Shown piece by piece: positions 22,490 to 33,469 of a stretch of DNA of 64,000 nucleotides. Made by a program: the position numbers and the translations under genes. Source of the DNA: Diabrotica undecimpunctata (Eukaryota; Arthropoda; Insecta; Coleoptera; Chrysomelidae); contig NC_092806.1 in assembly GCF_040954645.1 (NCBI RefSeq), forward strand, positions 114,248,458 to 114,312,457, given 5' to 3'. The first letter of the stretch is position 1. Each line of letters starts with the position of its first letter. Below the pieces are notes generated by a model. It had not been told where the DNA came from. It searched no databases and saw only the letters and a list, made by a program, of their open reading frames with translations.

Positions 22490-22673
22490 TGTCGTGTTAT
22501 CGAAGAGGGGTTACAAATAATGATCCTTACTTCACATAAACATCAGTTTATTCTCAACCCTAAAAACCTACATCCATGCCCGAGCTTCGGCAACCTTCAC
22601 AAGACCTGTCTAACCCCCGTCATCCGTGTTGCCTAACTCCGGCACCTATATCTTAAACTAGGCTAACAACACA
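22490..22673 (-). repeat. Gypsy-1 5' LTR
   Basis: 184 bp direct repeat of 15848-16031; TTTTC target duplication follows at 22674-22678. Confidence 0.95.
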
Positions 22674-22779
22674 TTTTCAATTAGAAAAAGAGAGATTACG
22701 ATCCTACAACTGTCAAATTTAACTAAAATGTCATGCAATAATTCTCGACATTCTTAAAATCCTATATGACGTCAAAATT

Positions 22780-22935
22780 AGTGACGCACTGAAAGAAGGG
22801 TTTGGGACAGACTGTACTATATACCAATAACGTATGACGTAGATATATTAAACTTATACGACATATCACAAGTGCCTGAAACATATGAGAAGCGTTGAAA
22901 ACCCCTATTAGCGTTTAACGATGACGTACATAGAC
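22780..22935. repeat. right long inverted repeat flanking Gypsy-1
   Basis: Reverse-complement partner of 15270-15475 (see that entry). The sequence between 22936 and 23057 shows nothing recognisable. Confidence 0.75.
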
Positions 22936-23057
22936 GAAACTGTGGAAAAGTATTTTACATTTAAGAAAATATTGTTTTAAACAAGGTTAGCAATTTATAA
23001 TGAAAAAATGAGTTGTTTTAACTAAAATAATCACCATATTAGCGTACTTTGTCTAAA

Positions 23058-23230
23058 ATATTTCTCCTGCAGGCGAGCTCTCATCATCGTGACTATCCAA
23101 CAGATTAATAATAAGTTGTCCACTGTTTGAAAATAATTGTCCTGGTCTTCTGTACTCATTTTTTACTTTCACTACATGGTTTACTGCTTTTTTCCAGTCG
23201 CATTTAAATTGCTTAAAACAAATTTCGCAC
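23058..23230 (-). other. coding-like stretch after a zinc-finger half-site
   Basis: Minus strand reads CEICFKQFK, as in the local C2H2 fingers, then CDWKKAVNHVVKVKNEYRR and LIINLLDSHDDESSPAGEIF to a TAG, about 55 codons in one frame. Only the first part matches the zinc-finger gene. The acidic Ser-rich end is unrecognised. It could be a last exon of a finger protein or a chance frame. No function assigned. Confidence 0.3.
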
Positions 23231-23315
23231 TAGTAATGTTTTCTCCAGTGTGTACGCTTACAACTTTGTAAGCAGATCATAAACAATGTAACAACTTTAG
23301 AATAAATAAACAAAT
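23195..23315 (-). pseudogene. zinc-finger paralogue remnant
   Basis: One decayed C2H2 finger half (CEICFKQF with HTGEN) is followed by sequence matching the intron just upstream of the zinc-finger exon at 26760-26860 (CAACTTTGTA, GATCATAAACAA, TGTAACAACT.TAGAATAAATAAACAAA). This indicates a duplicated and mostly deleted copy of the zinc-finger exon's 5' edge. Confidence 0.6.
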
Positions 23316-23317
23316 TA

Positions 23318-23512
23318 AAACTAAACGTCTGAGGTGGATAAGGCATGTAATGCACATGGAACAAAAGGAACCAGCTAGAAAAATGCTCCTTGATAGATCC
23401 ATTGGCCAGAGAAGAAGATTAGAACCCCGAACAAAGTTCTTGGATAACATCGATTAAAACATGATAAATATGGGAATACATGCTTGGAAGAGCAAGGCGA
23501 AGGATAGGGACG
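23318..23512 (+). pseudogene. LINE C-terminal fragment
   Basis: Plus strand reads RLRWIRHVMHMEQKEPARKM, then QRRRLEPRTKFLDNID, a stop, and NMGIHAWKSKAKDRDD. This is the standard C-terminal pattern of several insect LINEs (RLRW.GHV, GRRRGRP-like, W...A.DR). It ends at the left terminus of the MITE at 23514. Confidence 0.6.
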
Positions 23513-23513
23513 A

Positions 23514-24092
23514 CGGTAAAAATTCAATATCTTTTGATTCGAGTCTCCTATCGATAAAAATTAAGATTTTTTTTGTATTTTGGCGCAAATGAACTCAACT
23601 TTTATAAAGGTGTTAAACAGTTAAACATGGCGCGATTTTTGGTATTTTTTATGATTATCATGTGATCTATACAATGTATTCCTTTACTAGACTGGACCCC
23701 AACGATCTAAAACGTTTAAAACTGCTCTTTTTAATTACACTTGTACGTTTTTCAAAAGTACTTAACTTCTGCAACAAATTATAATCAAAACCGTCTTCTT
23801 GAAGACATTTCCCGTGGCGTGCGATCATTTTTAACGTAAAAGACTGGTCTCCAACAATGGAAATATTACTACGACCCGTCAATGAAAGTAATAAATTTGT
23901 ATTGATCTCACAAAAACATAAAAAATGGCAAAAATCGCGTAAAGTTTATTTAATGAACAGCTTTATAGAAATTGACTTCATTATCGACAAATTACAAAAC
24001 TTGTATACGAAAGATGCACTCTTCACCTTTAAAACGCATTTTGATTTTTGTCGGTAGGACAGTCTGATCAAAAGATATCGATTTTTTTACCG
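23514..24092. mobile_element. TIR element/MITE, 579 bp
   Basis: Inverted ends CGGTAAAAA..CAATATCTTTTGAT and, reversed, CGGTAAAAAAATCGATATCTTTTGAT extend about 55 bp with mismatches, then TCCTA.CGA.AAAAAT. No clear target duplication. Internal frames on both strands have no recognised similarity. Superfamily not assigned. Confidence 0.65.
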
Positions 24093-24855
24093 ATGAGTTG
24101 ATACTTTCATTTAACATTGATTTCGCGCCCGGAACTACATTCAAATTCGACGGTCGCTTCAAGTCTGAGAGAACAGTTCATTCTACACAAAAAGTGCTAA
24201 TAAACATTTTTGTTCAAACAGACTGGGAAGTCCAAGGAAGTAGTAAACTTTTTTGCTTCTTTTTGGGGTCCCAAAATTGATATTCTCGGCAAAACTCAGC
24301 TTGTTCGTATGATTTTTAGGAGTCAAATCTATAGCGACTGGACTATCATCCGATTTATGACTTTTAAATTTTGACAATCGTTGCGAATCGAATCTTTTAT
24401 TGACAAATATTTTTTTAATTTTTTACTTCTCATTCATTGCCTATATATTTTGAGAGTTATTTATCATGCAGTTTTTAAATTAAACCTTCTTAGAATAAAT
24501 ATATCATGACTAGAACCGAATTGATCCAGAGTAGTGAATCAATGTGAAATACCGCGCTGTGGCGGCCACCTCAGCATTTGCTAACCACGTCGAAAAGGAA
24601 GACGAAACTATAAGATGTACTGACGAAAAAAGTTTTATTAATACATCAATTTCTAAAGAAACTGTTTCAACAGCAGACATGTCAAGTTGGCCATATTCTG
24701 TGGAAATGGATAAACTGTTGTATTTTTATGTTTTATTTTAAAATTGATCAATCAAGGGACCACCAATTTCATAAATAAGTGTACACATTATTTACTTTAG
24801 AATTACTTTATATTTTAACTATTAATCTCTAGTTGGCGTTGTCAAATGCTTCGAT
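24093..24855. other. intergenic, nothing recognised
   Basis: Contains a GTG-initiated frame at 24544-24741 with no similarity that I recognise. No repeats or element ends seen. Confidence 0.4.
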
Positions 24856-24859
24856 AATG

Positions 24860-25166
24860 TAACATTTTCAGTAAACTGCTTAAAACAAATTTCACACTTC
24901 TAAGAACTTCCCTGAGTGTGCGTTCCAACCTCAAATGTTTTTTCAAATTACTTATTCGAATAATTTGCTTACAACAAATTTCACAATTGGTAAGGCCTTT
25001 CTCCACTGTGTATCCCTAAATGCTTTTTCAAAGTACTTGCTTCAGTAAATTGCTTAAAACAAATTTCGTACCTGTAAGGCTTTTCCCCAGTGTGTACCCT
25101 TAAATCATGTTTTAAAGATCCTGCTTGAGTAAATTGCTTAAAACAAATTTCGCACTTGTCAGGCTT
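24860..25166 (-). pseudogene. decayed C2H2 fingers 3' of the stop codon
   Basis: The finger array continues past the TAA at 25167-25169. It reads [16 protein letters not shown] then [19 protein letters not shown] (the first Cys has become Tyr), a further finger with IHSGERPY, and a frame-shifted one ending near 24860. At least three ex-fingers are present, showing that the array was longer before the stop in a TGEKP linker. Confidence 0.8.
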
Positions 25167-26737
25167 TTAGCCAGTGTGTATCCTTAAATGATTTTTTAAA
25201 ATTCCTGCTTCACTAAATTGCTTAAAACAAATTTCGCACTTGTAAGGCTTTTCGCCAGTGTGTATACTTAAATGCCTTTTCAAATGTCCAATTTGACTAA
25301 ATTGCTTACCACAAATTTCACACTTGTAAGGCTTTTCGCCAGTGTGTATCCTTAAATGATTTTTTAAAGTTCCTGCTTCACTAAATTGCTTAAAACAAAT
25401 TTCGCACTTGTAAGGCTTTTCGCCATTGTGTATCCTTAAATGATTTTTTAAAGTTCCTGTTTCACTAAATTGCTTAAAACAAATTTCGCACTTGTAAGGC
25501 TTTTCGCCAGTGTGTATAGTTAAATGCCTTTTCAAATGTCCAATTTGACTAAATTGCTTAAAACAAATTTCACACTTGTAAGGCTTTTCGCCAGTGTGTA
25601 TCCTTAAATGCTTTTTCAAATGTTGATCTCGAGTAAATTGCTTGGAACAAATTTCGCACTTGTAAAGCTTTTCGACAGTGTGTATTCTTAAATGATTTTG
25701 TAAATATTCATTTCGACGAAATTGCTTACAACAAATTTCGCACTTGTAAGGCTTTTCTCCAGTGTGTATTCTTAAATGCTTCTTCAAAGTTCCTGATTGA
25801 GTAAATAGCCTAAAGCAAATTTCACATTTGTACGGCTTTTCTCCAGTGTGTATTCTTAAATGCTTTTTCAAATGTACAATTTGACGAAATTGCTTAGAAC
25901 AAGTTTCACACTTGTAAGGTTTTTCGCCGGTGTGGATTCTTAAATGCTCTTCCAAATGTACAATTTGACTAAATTGCTTAGAACAAATTTCGCACATGTT
26001 AGGCTTTTCGCCATTGTGTATCCTTAAATGTTTTTTTAAAGTTCCTGCGTCACTTAATTGCTTAAAACAAATTTCGCACATGTAAGGATTTTCGCCATTG
26101 TGTATCCTTAAATGATTTTTTAAAGTTCCTGCTTGACTAAATTGCTTAAAACAAATTTCGCACTTGTAAGGCTTTTCGCCAGTGTGTATACTTAAATGCC
26201 TTTTCAAATGTCCAATTTGACTAAATTGCTTAAAACAAATTTCGCACTTGTAAGGCTTTTCGCCATTGTGTATCCTTAAATGTTTTTTTAAAGTTCCTGC
26301 GTCACTTAATTGCTTAAAACAAATTTCGCACATGTAAGGATTTTCGCCACTGTGTATCCTTAAATGATTTTTTAAAGTTCCTGCTTGACTAAATTGCTTA
26401 AAACAAATTTCGCACATGTAAGGCTTTTCACCAGTGTGTATACTTAAATGCTTTTTCAAATGTCCAATTTGACTAAATTGCTTAGAACAAATTTCACACT
26501 TGTAAGGCTTTTCGCCAGTGTGTATCCTTAAATGTATTTTCAAATTACCATTTTGACTAAATTGTTTAGAACAGACTTCACACTTGTAAGTCATTCCAGT
26601 GTGCACTTTCAAATGCCTTTTTAAATTACCCATTGCTGTAAATTTCTTCAAAGATGTTTCACACTTGTACGAATTTTCCTGTTTATGTGTTACAAATGTC
26701 CTTTCGAATTTCGTTTTAATCTCGTTCTGACGTATAC
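25167..26737 (-). CDS. C2H2 zinc-finger protein, finger exon
   Basis: Probable DNA-binding nuclear protein. Exon 2 opens at a TTTTATTTTAG acceptor (exon starts 26737) with IRQNEIKTKFERTFVTHKQ. One degenerate finger follows (CETSLKKF, second Cys lost), then 17 tandem C2H2 fingers of the type [28 protein letters not shown], 28 residues (84 bp) per unit, linkers mostly TGEKP or NGEKP. Fingers 2-4 and 5-7 are near-identical, indicating a three-finger duplication. The frame ends at TAA inside a linker (HTG-stop-KP), with decayed fingers beyond. The first exon is proposed at 38435-38798. Reading upstream of 26737 is intronic. Such arrays are common in lineage-expanded insect finger families; the target is unknown. 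Confidence 0.85.
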
Positions 26738-27414
26738 CTAAAATAAAAATCACATTATAAAACTTTGTATGCAAAAAGTGAAGATCATAAACAAAATGTA
26801 ACAACTCTAGAATAAATAAACAAAATGTAACAACTCTAGAATAAATAAACAAAATAAAAACCAAACTATGAGAGAAGTTCAGGTGGATAACGAATTATAT
26901 CATTTTATGGAAGGCGGCGTATTCTGCACTCTAAAAGGTCATCTGTTAGTATTTTGTCGTCCAAACTATTGGATGCTACCTAGCGAAATCCGTTTCGCCG
27001 TATTTGTATACGTTATATATTCTAATGTGGGTTTGCTGTATCATTTTTTTGTGATGCTTATGATAACTCTAGCTGATTCTGTTTGTTTTATGCGGTACTT
27101 CAGCCCTCTTAGCTCATGTCCATCCAAATTACATTTTGCCACGTATTTGGTCGGGTATATTTTTCTAGTGACAGTTGTGTTCACAGAACATTACTATTTA
27201 GCATGAGACTACACTAAATCCAACTGCCTACGTTTGCTGCGATTGGTCTTCATCGTCATTTGATTTGATTAATTTTTTGAAGTTATGTATGTACTTTTCT
27301 GTGTAATGCATCATTATAATAAGTATACCATGATATTAAATGTATTTGGTGGCTTTATTTGCAGCAATATTTAAAATATTTAAAAATGTGAAGATATGCA
27401 AAAAATTGAGACAA
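26738..27414. other. zinc-finger gene intron, proximal part
   Basis: Includes two tandem copies of TGTAACAACTCTAGAATAAA (about 26798-26855). A 112-codon plus-strand frame at 26868-27206 has no recognisable domain and is probably fortuitous. Confidence 0.5.
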
Positions 27415-27422
27415 GTTATGCA

Positions 27423-28651
27423 TAGTGTTGCCCAAAATCGGTTTTGGTCTTGTTTTTTCATTTTCACCTAATGTTAGCAAGACCAATACCAAGACTGGCC
27501 GTGCAAGATTTGAGCAAGAACAAGGCTAAGCCTGCTAAGTCTTTTTAGGAAGTATAGTAGTTCGGGTATATGCTTAGACTCTATAAGACGCAAAAAAATA
27601 TGTAATAAAAATTTGGAAAATTGGACTTATGCGCATTACGAACAATACCATAAACATACATAGCGAATCAAAACATTAATTAATTAAACACTTGACATAT
27701 TTGACACATATTCAGAGATCATAATTACAATGTAAAAATAAAATATTTTGTACATTATATCCCAGCGGACGATTTCTTCGATCTGAAATTAATTTTCCAG
27801 ATTTTGAGAATAGCCGCCCTCTAATCATAAAATAATCTTGCGTTGTGACGCCGAAAGTAATATGATAGCTGATAAAAAATATAATAAGGTTAGCATATCT
27901 ACTGTTCAGGACACTCACTTAATAATTCAATTTTTTCCCTTATTATAATTTAGTTAGGAGGAATCTAAATACCACAAATCTTATCGGCCTAAGACTAAAC
28001 ATCGTTTCTGGTGAGTGTGCGATGAGATCATTCGGTTAAACAAAATTTGCTGAAAGAGCGCGGTTAATATTCAAAAGTAATGAGACAAATCAATAATAGA
28101 TAATGCCGGCTACAGTGTAAACAAAATACCGACATATTTAAAGTAACGAGGTAACTAAAAGTATTTTTATTTATATAAATGGTGGGTATGTTCAGTAAAC
28201 TGTATTACTTTGTATTAATTCTTGGCCAAAAAATTGATATAAAGTAAGAGTAATGTCAAAGCTATTGCGCACTGTTCTGTAATTTAATTTGTATTGCATT
28301 TAGTTTTTTATTTAAATAAATGGCAAAATGTAGATCTCTTTCATTCCATTTCATATAAGGTGAGGGTCCATCAATCTCTTTCTAGACAGATAATGTTCTT
28401 TAAAATACAGTCAAGTTTATGTCACTAATTTGGTTTTTTTGTGTTTTAACCATGTTTTAGCACATTTAAGCTTATTAAATGCAAACATTTATAAAGAAAC
28501 AGATTGATTCCCCTGGGATATGATAGATAGCTCAGTTATGCTGCAAGACCAAGACCGAGAGCACAATACCAAGATCAAGGCCTAGATCAGGTGTATTGGC
28601 GCAAGACTAAGACCAAGACTGTCTAAGTCTCGTTGCATTTCGGCAATACTA
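27423..28651. mobile_element. hAT element with 8 bp duplication GTTATGCA
   Basis: The left end TAGTGTTGCCCAAAATCGG and right end, reversed, TAGTATTGCCGAAATG are imperfect inverted repeats. They are flanked by identical GTTATGCA at 27415-27422 and 28652-28659, the 8 bp expected for hAT. Subterminal GGTCTTG/CAAGACC repeats are dense at both ends. Inside is a relic of the transposase C-terminus (27712-27918). It lies in the zinc-finger gene intron. Confidence 0.9.
27712..27918 (-). pseudogene. hAT transposase dimerisation-domain remnant
   Basis: Minus strand reads RGRLFSKSGKLISDRRN then NVQNILFLHCNYDL, which parallels the hAT C-terminal signature (ERVFSKAG...RR..L...NV..L.FL). Only this last segment remains, so the element is non-autonomous. 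The start of the listed frame is not meaningful. Confidence 0.75.
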
Positions 28652-28659
28652 GTTATGCA

Positions 28660-29508
28660 GCATAAAACAGTTCATACAAAGGAACATAAGACATTATACT
28701 ATGTAACATAATTAACAATGATGGTAACCAATACTTTACTTGCAATAATTAAAACATATACTTCTATCTTTAGGATATAAGCCCAACTATACAGTTAGGA
28801 CTGACTAATCTGGTGGATCAATTAAACTGAAAGAAGTGTGCCCATCCATACTCATTTGCAAACTGAGAGATCCAGGACAAGTTTCCGTCAGTTATTAGAA
28901 AACACATGCTGGACATACAGGAGAATTAATAACCATGTATCTGTCAAAAGCATAAGAAAAAAATGTTGTAGAAGTTAACATCTGAGGTACCACCCAGTAA
29001 AATTTTAGAAAATTGGAAACACCAAAAATATAAAGACTTGCCCTATTAACATGTAAAGATCTTACAAATTTGTATAATACCTATTCACAAAAACGAGATC
29101 AAAATGACATGGTAGCAACAAAATTAAAGGTTCAGGAATGGAACGCTAACAAGAACTATGCTTCCTTATTCAAGAAGGAAGGTAAACACTTTTTATAACT
29201 GACAAATATAATTAAAGTTACTCCAATTTGCCTTGTGTAAATTTTTATTCTTGTGTGGCTCATATAACAAACTTTACTCTTAGCAGAATCAACATTCATT
29301 CCTTGATATGTAATATACGATAAACATTTTTAAATACTGTATCTGCTAAGTTTGTAGTTATTTGCTTTCTACATTTAAGTTAATTTTGTTATGAAGGTGA
29401 TGGTGGTGGTAGTGGTTTATGTGGCAAATTTACTGGTTTAATTAAACCTTACCGTACTCCCTCGTGTAATAAATCTTACACTTGTCAGAAATCAACAACT
29501 TTCATTTC
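28660..29508. other. intron segment, nothing firmly recognised
   Basis: Lies between the hAT and piggyBac elements. A plus-strand stretch near 29030-29180 reads DLTNLYNTYSQKRDQNDMVA and VQEWNANKNYASLFKKEG. It looks like decayed coding sequence of unknown origin. Confidence 0.3.
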
Positions 29509-29939
29509 TTAACCCTTAAGTACTGACATATAAATATTGGAACACAATAACTGACATATCGTCTGTGAGACTACCCCAAATAAAAATAATTTCTTTGCAT
29601 GTTTTTTGTGAAATTCAGTTAAAATATATTTTAATCTTCTTAATTACATTCATTTGCAATAACATATTTTCAATAAATATCAAAAATCAACACAAAGTAA
29701 TTGAAAAAAAAAATATTACTTTGGAAACCGAAAAATATAAACCAAGTGTAACACTTAAAAAGTTTACAGTAAAAAAATAATTATAAATTATTATTAACTA
29801 ATATAGATCTATAAAACTTCTTAGGGTATATAACAAAATGTATATGAAGTAAACACATACTTGAAAAAGTAAATTATAAATTAAAACATTATAAATTAGG
29901 CAGACATTATAAATTAAAGTAAGTTATTAAAAGTAAATA

Positions 29940-31100
29940 CAAAGGTATTTAGTCATTCGTTTTTTTTACTTGGGCAAATCGAGCCTATTTTTCTTTTTTC
30001 CAAGATGTCGCCATCTATAAGATCTGACGCAGTTGTTTCTTGAATACTTAATACCCGACGTATACAAATTTATTTTTTATTTCTCTTGGAATATAATTCT
30101 AGGTCTTCGCATATGTGGTTCAACTAACTGTTTTGCCAATTGTTTTAGAAAATTAGATTTTTCCGATATTGTAGGATTGTCTTTGTATGCCTGATGAACT
30201 ACGTATGCATTGATGTAATATATACCTACAATTGTATATAAGAATTGTAGCTTTTCCTTTTTTCCAGCATATGACACCAATGTCATCTGTTCAGTAAAAC
30301 CATATAGGGTGCTTCTATCTCCTTCTTTCTATTTGGTAGAAAAGAATTTTTTTATTCCCACTCTGTTTATTTTTTTTTCATGGTTGAACATGAACATTTT
30401 AAATTTGCATCTGCCCCGAAAACTAACTATAATAGCATACCATCGAAACATATAGTCTGACCAACTGAATATATGTGTTGATTATCAAAACGAAGACATG
30501 CTAACAGCACAGCAAACCGATCTTTACTCATAACACACCGAAAAATGTCTCTTCCAGTACCATACGTAGCAAAAATGGTGCGAATATACTCATGATTGAG
30601 TTGAAAACGGCAGTATAAATTAGCATACCCAAAAATGCTTTCATTTCAATCAAATCCGTGTCACGAATTTCACTTCTATCAGTTTTTTGTATTGTTCCAG
30701 ATAATTACAGATTTTAGCGTTGGTCTAGTGAATAATTTGCTCAATCATCTCTGTAGAAAAGTTAGTAGAAAACAGTAAATTCTAAACATCTAAAGGGGAT
30801 GCATTATTTCCAAGCGGACGAGCAGAATTCTTTAGAACAGGAAGTTTTATACCTATATTATGTTTCAAAGTTCTCCCTCGTGTAGATATAACTTCTTGCG
30901 CCGCCCATTTAAAACGATTTTTCCGAAAATATTACCTTCATTAGATGAGTCATCTTACTCAATATTTTCGTCTTCGCCACTCTCTTCCGATATTTCAGAT
31001 GCTGTATCCTGCTCACTTTCGATAGCACAATCATATTCTGCATTCTCTATTTCGCTTCCACACTATCACATTCTTCGTACCATTTCGTAACTGTTTTTTC
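29940..31100 (-). pseudogene. piggyBac transposase (degraded)
   Basis: Recognisable order on the minus strand: an acidic N-terminus (ESEQDTASEISEESGED, about 31000); AFLGMLIYTAVF (about 30635); a damaged RFDNQHIFSW region; KFKMFMFNHEKKINRVGIKK (about 30350-30400); MTLVSYAGKKEKLQFLYTIV; and the late domain SEKSNFLKQLAKQLVEPHMR (30077-30286), typical of DDE_Tnp_1_7 proteins. Stops and frameshifts occur throughout. The Cys-rich C-terminus is mostly lost, with only a CPSKK-like trace near 29960. Confidence 0.85.
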
Positions 31101-31247
31101 ATAATTAACATCCATAAAATGCACACTCTTTGAGGAATGCTTTATTACTCATTTTGACCACTTTTGAGTATCACAACTTAACAGTAAACAAATAACCCAC
31201 GTCTAATAATAGTTACTCTCATACTGATGTATCGTCTGACATATTAC

Positions 31248-31380
31248 CAAAGAATATAGACGCCAATTTGGACGGGAACCCTACGTTGGGCGCCAATGTG
31301 TAACCATTGAACGACCTCCGAAAGTTGGGAGCCAATGTGTAACCAAAGAATATAGACGCTAAGCGTCTATCTTCTTTGAT
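31248..31380. mobile_element. small CAAAGAATATAGACGC element inside piggyBac
   Basis: Direct copies of CCAAAGAATATAGACGC at 31249 and 31342 and an inverted copy ending TTCTTTG at about 31378. The last two form a 36 bp hairpin. GCCAATGTGTAACCA also occurs twice. Member of the family described under 38937-41113. Confidence 0.6.
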
Positions 31381-31639
31381 ATTACGCCTAACTTTTATTG
31401 TCGGATAATTTCGGTTTAGTTCGAGGTCTATTTCTAATATTTGGTAAATACGTTTGTGTTAATACTATTTGAGAGTATACTGACGAAAAACTAAATATTT
31501 TATTAATTACGGTAGATATTACAGTTTTAAAAACAGCCGTAGTCTGGTAGACTACGCGTCGGTACTTAAGGGTTAAATAACTAGTTGTAAGTTATTGTCT
31601 TTTTATCATCATTATTTGATATACAACCCTTTTTGGATC

Positions 31640-32000
31640 TTGGCCTGTTTAAGAACACTAAGGTATATCTTCTTTACATACTTACATTACTTGTTTATAT
31701 ATGTGGCTCAAGATTTTTCCTTCAGAATTAGCCAATTGACTTTCTTCACTTTTAGTAAATGTCCAGGCTTCAGATCCATATGTGAATAACTGGTCGTATT
31801 AAGGTTTTATATAATTGGAATTTAGTTTTTTCTTGTAATTTTACCTGATCTTAGTTGCTTGATTAAGCCATGGTAGCTTTTACTAGCTATGAATATTCTT
31901 CTTCCTCTTTCTTCGTCAATGTTAATATTGCATGTAACTAGGGATCCTAAGTATATAAAGCTTTTCACACTTTCAATGTTATACTTTCAATGCTAGAGTT
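31640..32000 (-). pseudogene. LINE (RTE-like) fragment
   Basis: Minus strand, across frame changes, reads SFIYLGSLVTCNI, DEERGRRIFIASKSYHGLIK and QLRSGKITRK, then LYKTLIRPVIHIW and SLDIY. This matches the YLGS.V...EI..RI..A...., LYKTLIRPV..YGSE.W block after the RT core. 5' and 3' limits are uncertain. Confidence 0.65.
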
Positions 32001-32309
32001 AGGTTTTGTGATCACTGATTTCCTGATGTTTTGCCTACATATATATAATCCGTTTTAGCTTGATTGGTTTTCAGTCTGATTATCTTTTTAAGTGTGGTAT
32101 TTATTAGTATACATGACAAGGTGTCGCTGGTCTAATTTTACTTTTCGTTTTTAGGGTTTTTGCCAGTATTATTAATTGAGTGGTTAATTTAAACTCTGTC
32201 ATTGCTTGGATTAGTTATTCTCGATTTATGTATAGACCATATTTGGGAGAAACTATCAAATCCAGGTATGAGTAGGAAACTAATGAATTTGTCAGAGGTA
32301 AGTTAAAAC

Positions 32310-32880
32310 AATTGGGCACATTTTAGAACAGGTCAATAGATTTAGCCTAAATCCTGATCTAGAAATAAGATCGAGAATAGAACAGGCCAGAAAATCTTTC
32401 GAAAAAATAAAAAAACTGCTTTGTGATTCTTGAATAAAACTCGAAATTCGACTACGTTTATCAAAATGCTACGTCTGGTCGACTCTTCTATATGCAGTTG
32501 AAACGTGGACCCTTAAAACATCAACCGTAAATAAATTGGAGGCCTTTGAAATGTGGATCTACCGGAGAATACTCAAAATTTCATGGACATCGCATACCTC
32601 AAACGAAGAAGTGCTGCATAGAATAGGCAAGGAAAGAGAACTTTTTAACACAGTAAAAGTTAGAAAAACATCATACCTAGGCCACATACTGAGAAATAAT
32701 AAGTACCAATATGCCCAACTTATAGTGAAAGGAAAAATCGAGGGAAAGAGAGGCCTAGGAAGGAAAAGACTATCGTGGCTCAGAAACATCCGACAATGGA
32801 CAGGGCTAAATTTTGAACAGCTAATAAGAACAGCTGAAGATAGAGAAGAGTTTAAAATTGTAGTAGCCAACCTACATTGA
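32310..32880 (+). pseudogene. LINE C-terminal fragment
   Basis: Plus-strand copy of the family at 9114. It reads EQVNRFSLNPDLEIRSRI and EQARKSFEKIKKLLCDS, a stop, then KCYVWSTLLYAVETWTLK, NKLEAFEMWIYRRILKISW, SNEEVLHRIGKE, RKTSYLGHILRNNKYQYAQL and KRGLGRKRLSWLRNIRQWTG to a stop at 32880. The last 114 codons are open. 5'-truncated near 32300. Confidence 0.85.
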
Positions 32881-33469
32881 GGAGAGGGCACTTTAAAAAG
32901 AAGAAGAAGTTAAAACAAACAAATGTTATCCAGGAAAAAACCAATCGAAGTCTGCAAATGGAAAACTTAAAAAATTTCATAAAAGAATTAGATGACGAAA
33001 GTTTTACCAAATTTCTGAAAGACATTCAAAGAACAATGCCTAAGGCGAAAAATGTTCCAATAAAAAAAGGAACTGAGTAAACATTAAATTTAATTAACCA
33101 TAATTGTTGGAGCTCACAAGTATTTTTTGTTTTGTATCTGTATTGAATTTTTATTATAGTTGTATAGGCTTATTTACAAAAATGTTAGTTAATTTAACAT
33201 TATTATAGATTTTCCTTGATTAGTAGTGTAGTGAAATTTCTTAAAAGGATTATATGTATGCATACTTACTGAATTTTAAAGCCATGTTAAATAATGATGT
33301 TATTTACTTTTATATTAGAGTTGTATTTTTAAATCAGGATGTACTGGGTCCTAGGCGAGAATTAGAGTGGTTTTACCTTCGCCATTGAACCAAAAAGGCC
33401 AACAGAATTTAGTGTTTCAAAAATAAAAGTGGAATAACGTCAATTTTGATTTATACAAGGCAGGTCCAC

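Larger units (their letters stand above)
15848..22673 (-). mobile_element. Ty3/Gypsy LTR retrotransposon 1 (6.8 kb, mag-like)
   Basis: Two 184 bp LTRs (15848-16031 and 22490-22673) differ at a single visible base. Each starts TG and ends CA in the element's orientation. The element is flanked by a 5 bp duplication TTTTC (15843-15847 and 22674-22678). A purine tract (AAAAAAAGGGAGA) precedes the 3' LTR, and a primer-site-like TGGTGGCAGCTGGTG follows the 5' LTR. Inside is a long gag-pol frame, with the gag start split by a 2.1 kb TIR insertion. High LTR identity points to recent integration, yet the gag start is damaged, so this copy would need help to move. Confidence 0.93.
29513..31572. mobile_element. 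piggyBac-like element, TTAA duplication
   Basis: Both termini read CCCTTAAGTAC in inverted orientation and are flanked by TTAA (29509-29512 and 31573-31576), the diagnostic piggyBac target. It is 2060 bp, with a degraded transposase on the minus strand and a small nested element near 31250-31380. It lies in the zinc-finger gene intron. Confidence 0.92.

Noticed and set aside
22187..22636. 149-codon plus-strand frame across a Gypsy-1 LTR
   Set aside because: It spans the primer site and LTR of an element read on the other strand.
25167..26737. Regular 84 bp repeats resembling a CRISPR-like or satellite array
   Set aside because: Each unit translates to one C2H2 finger in a single continuous frame; the repeat is protein-coding.
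26868..27206. 112-codon plus-strand frame with hydrophobic segments
   Set aside because: No recognisable domain, start context or neighbours; lies in the intron of the zinc-finger gene.
29565..29780. 71-codon plus-strand frame inside the piggyBac element
   Set aside because: AT-rich antisense frame over the lost transposase C-terminus; no similarity.
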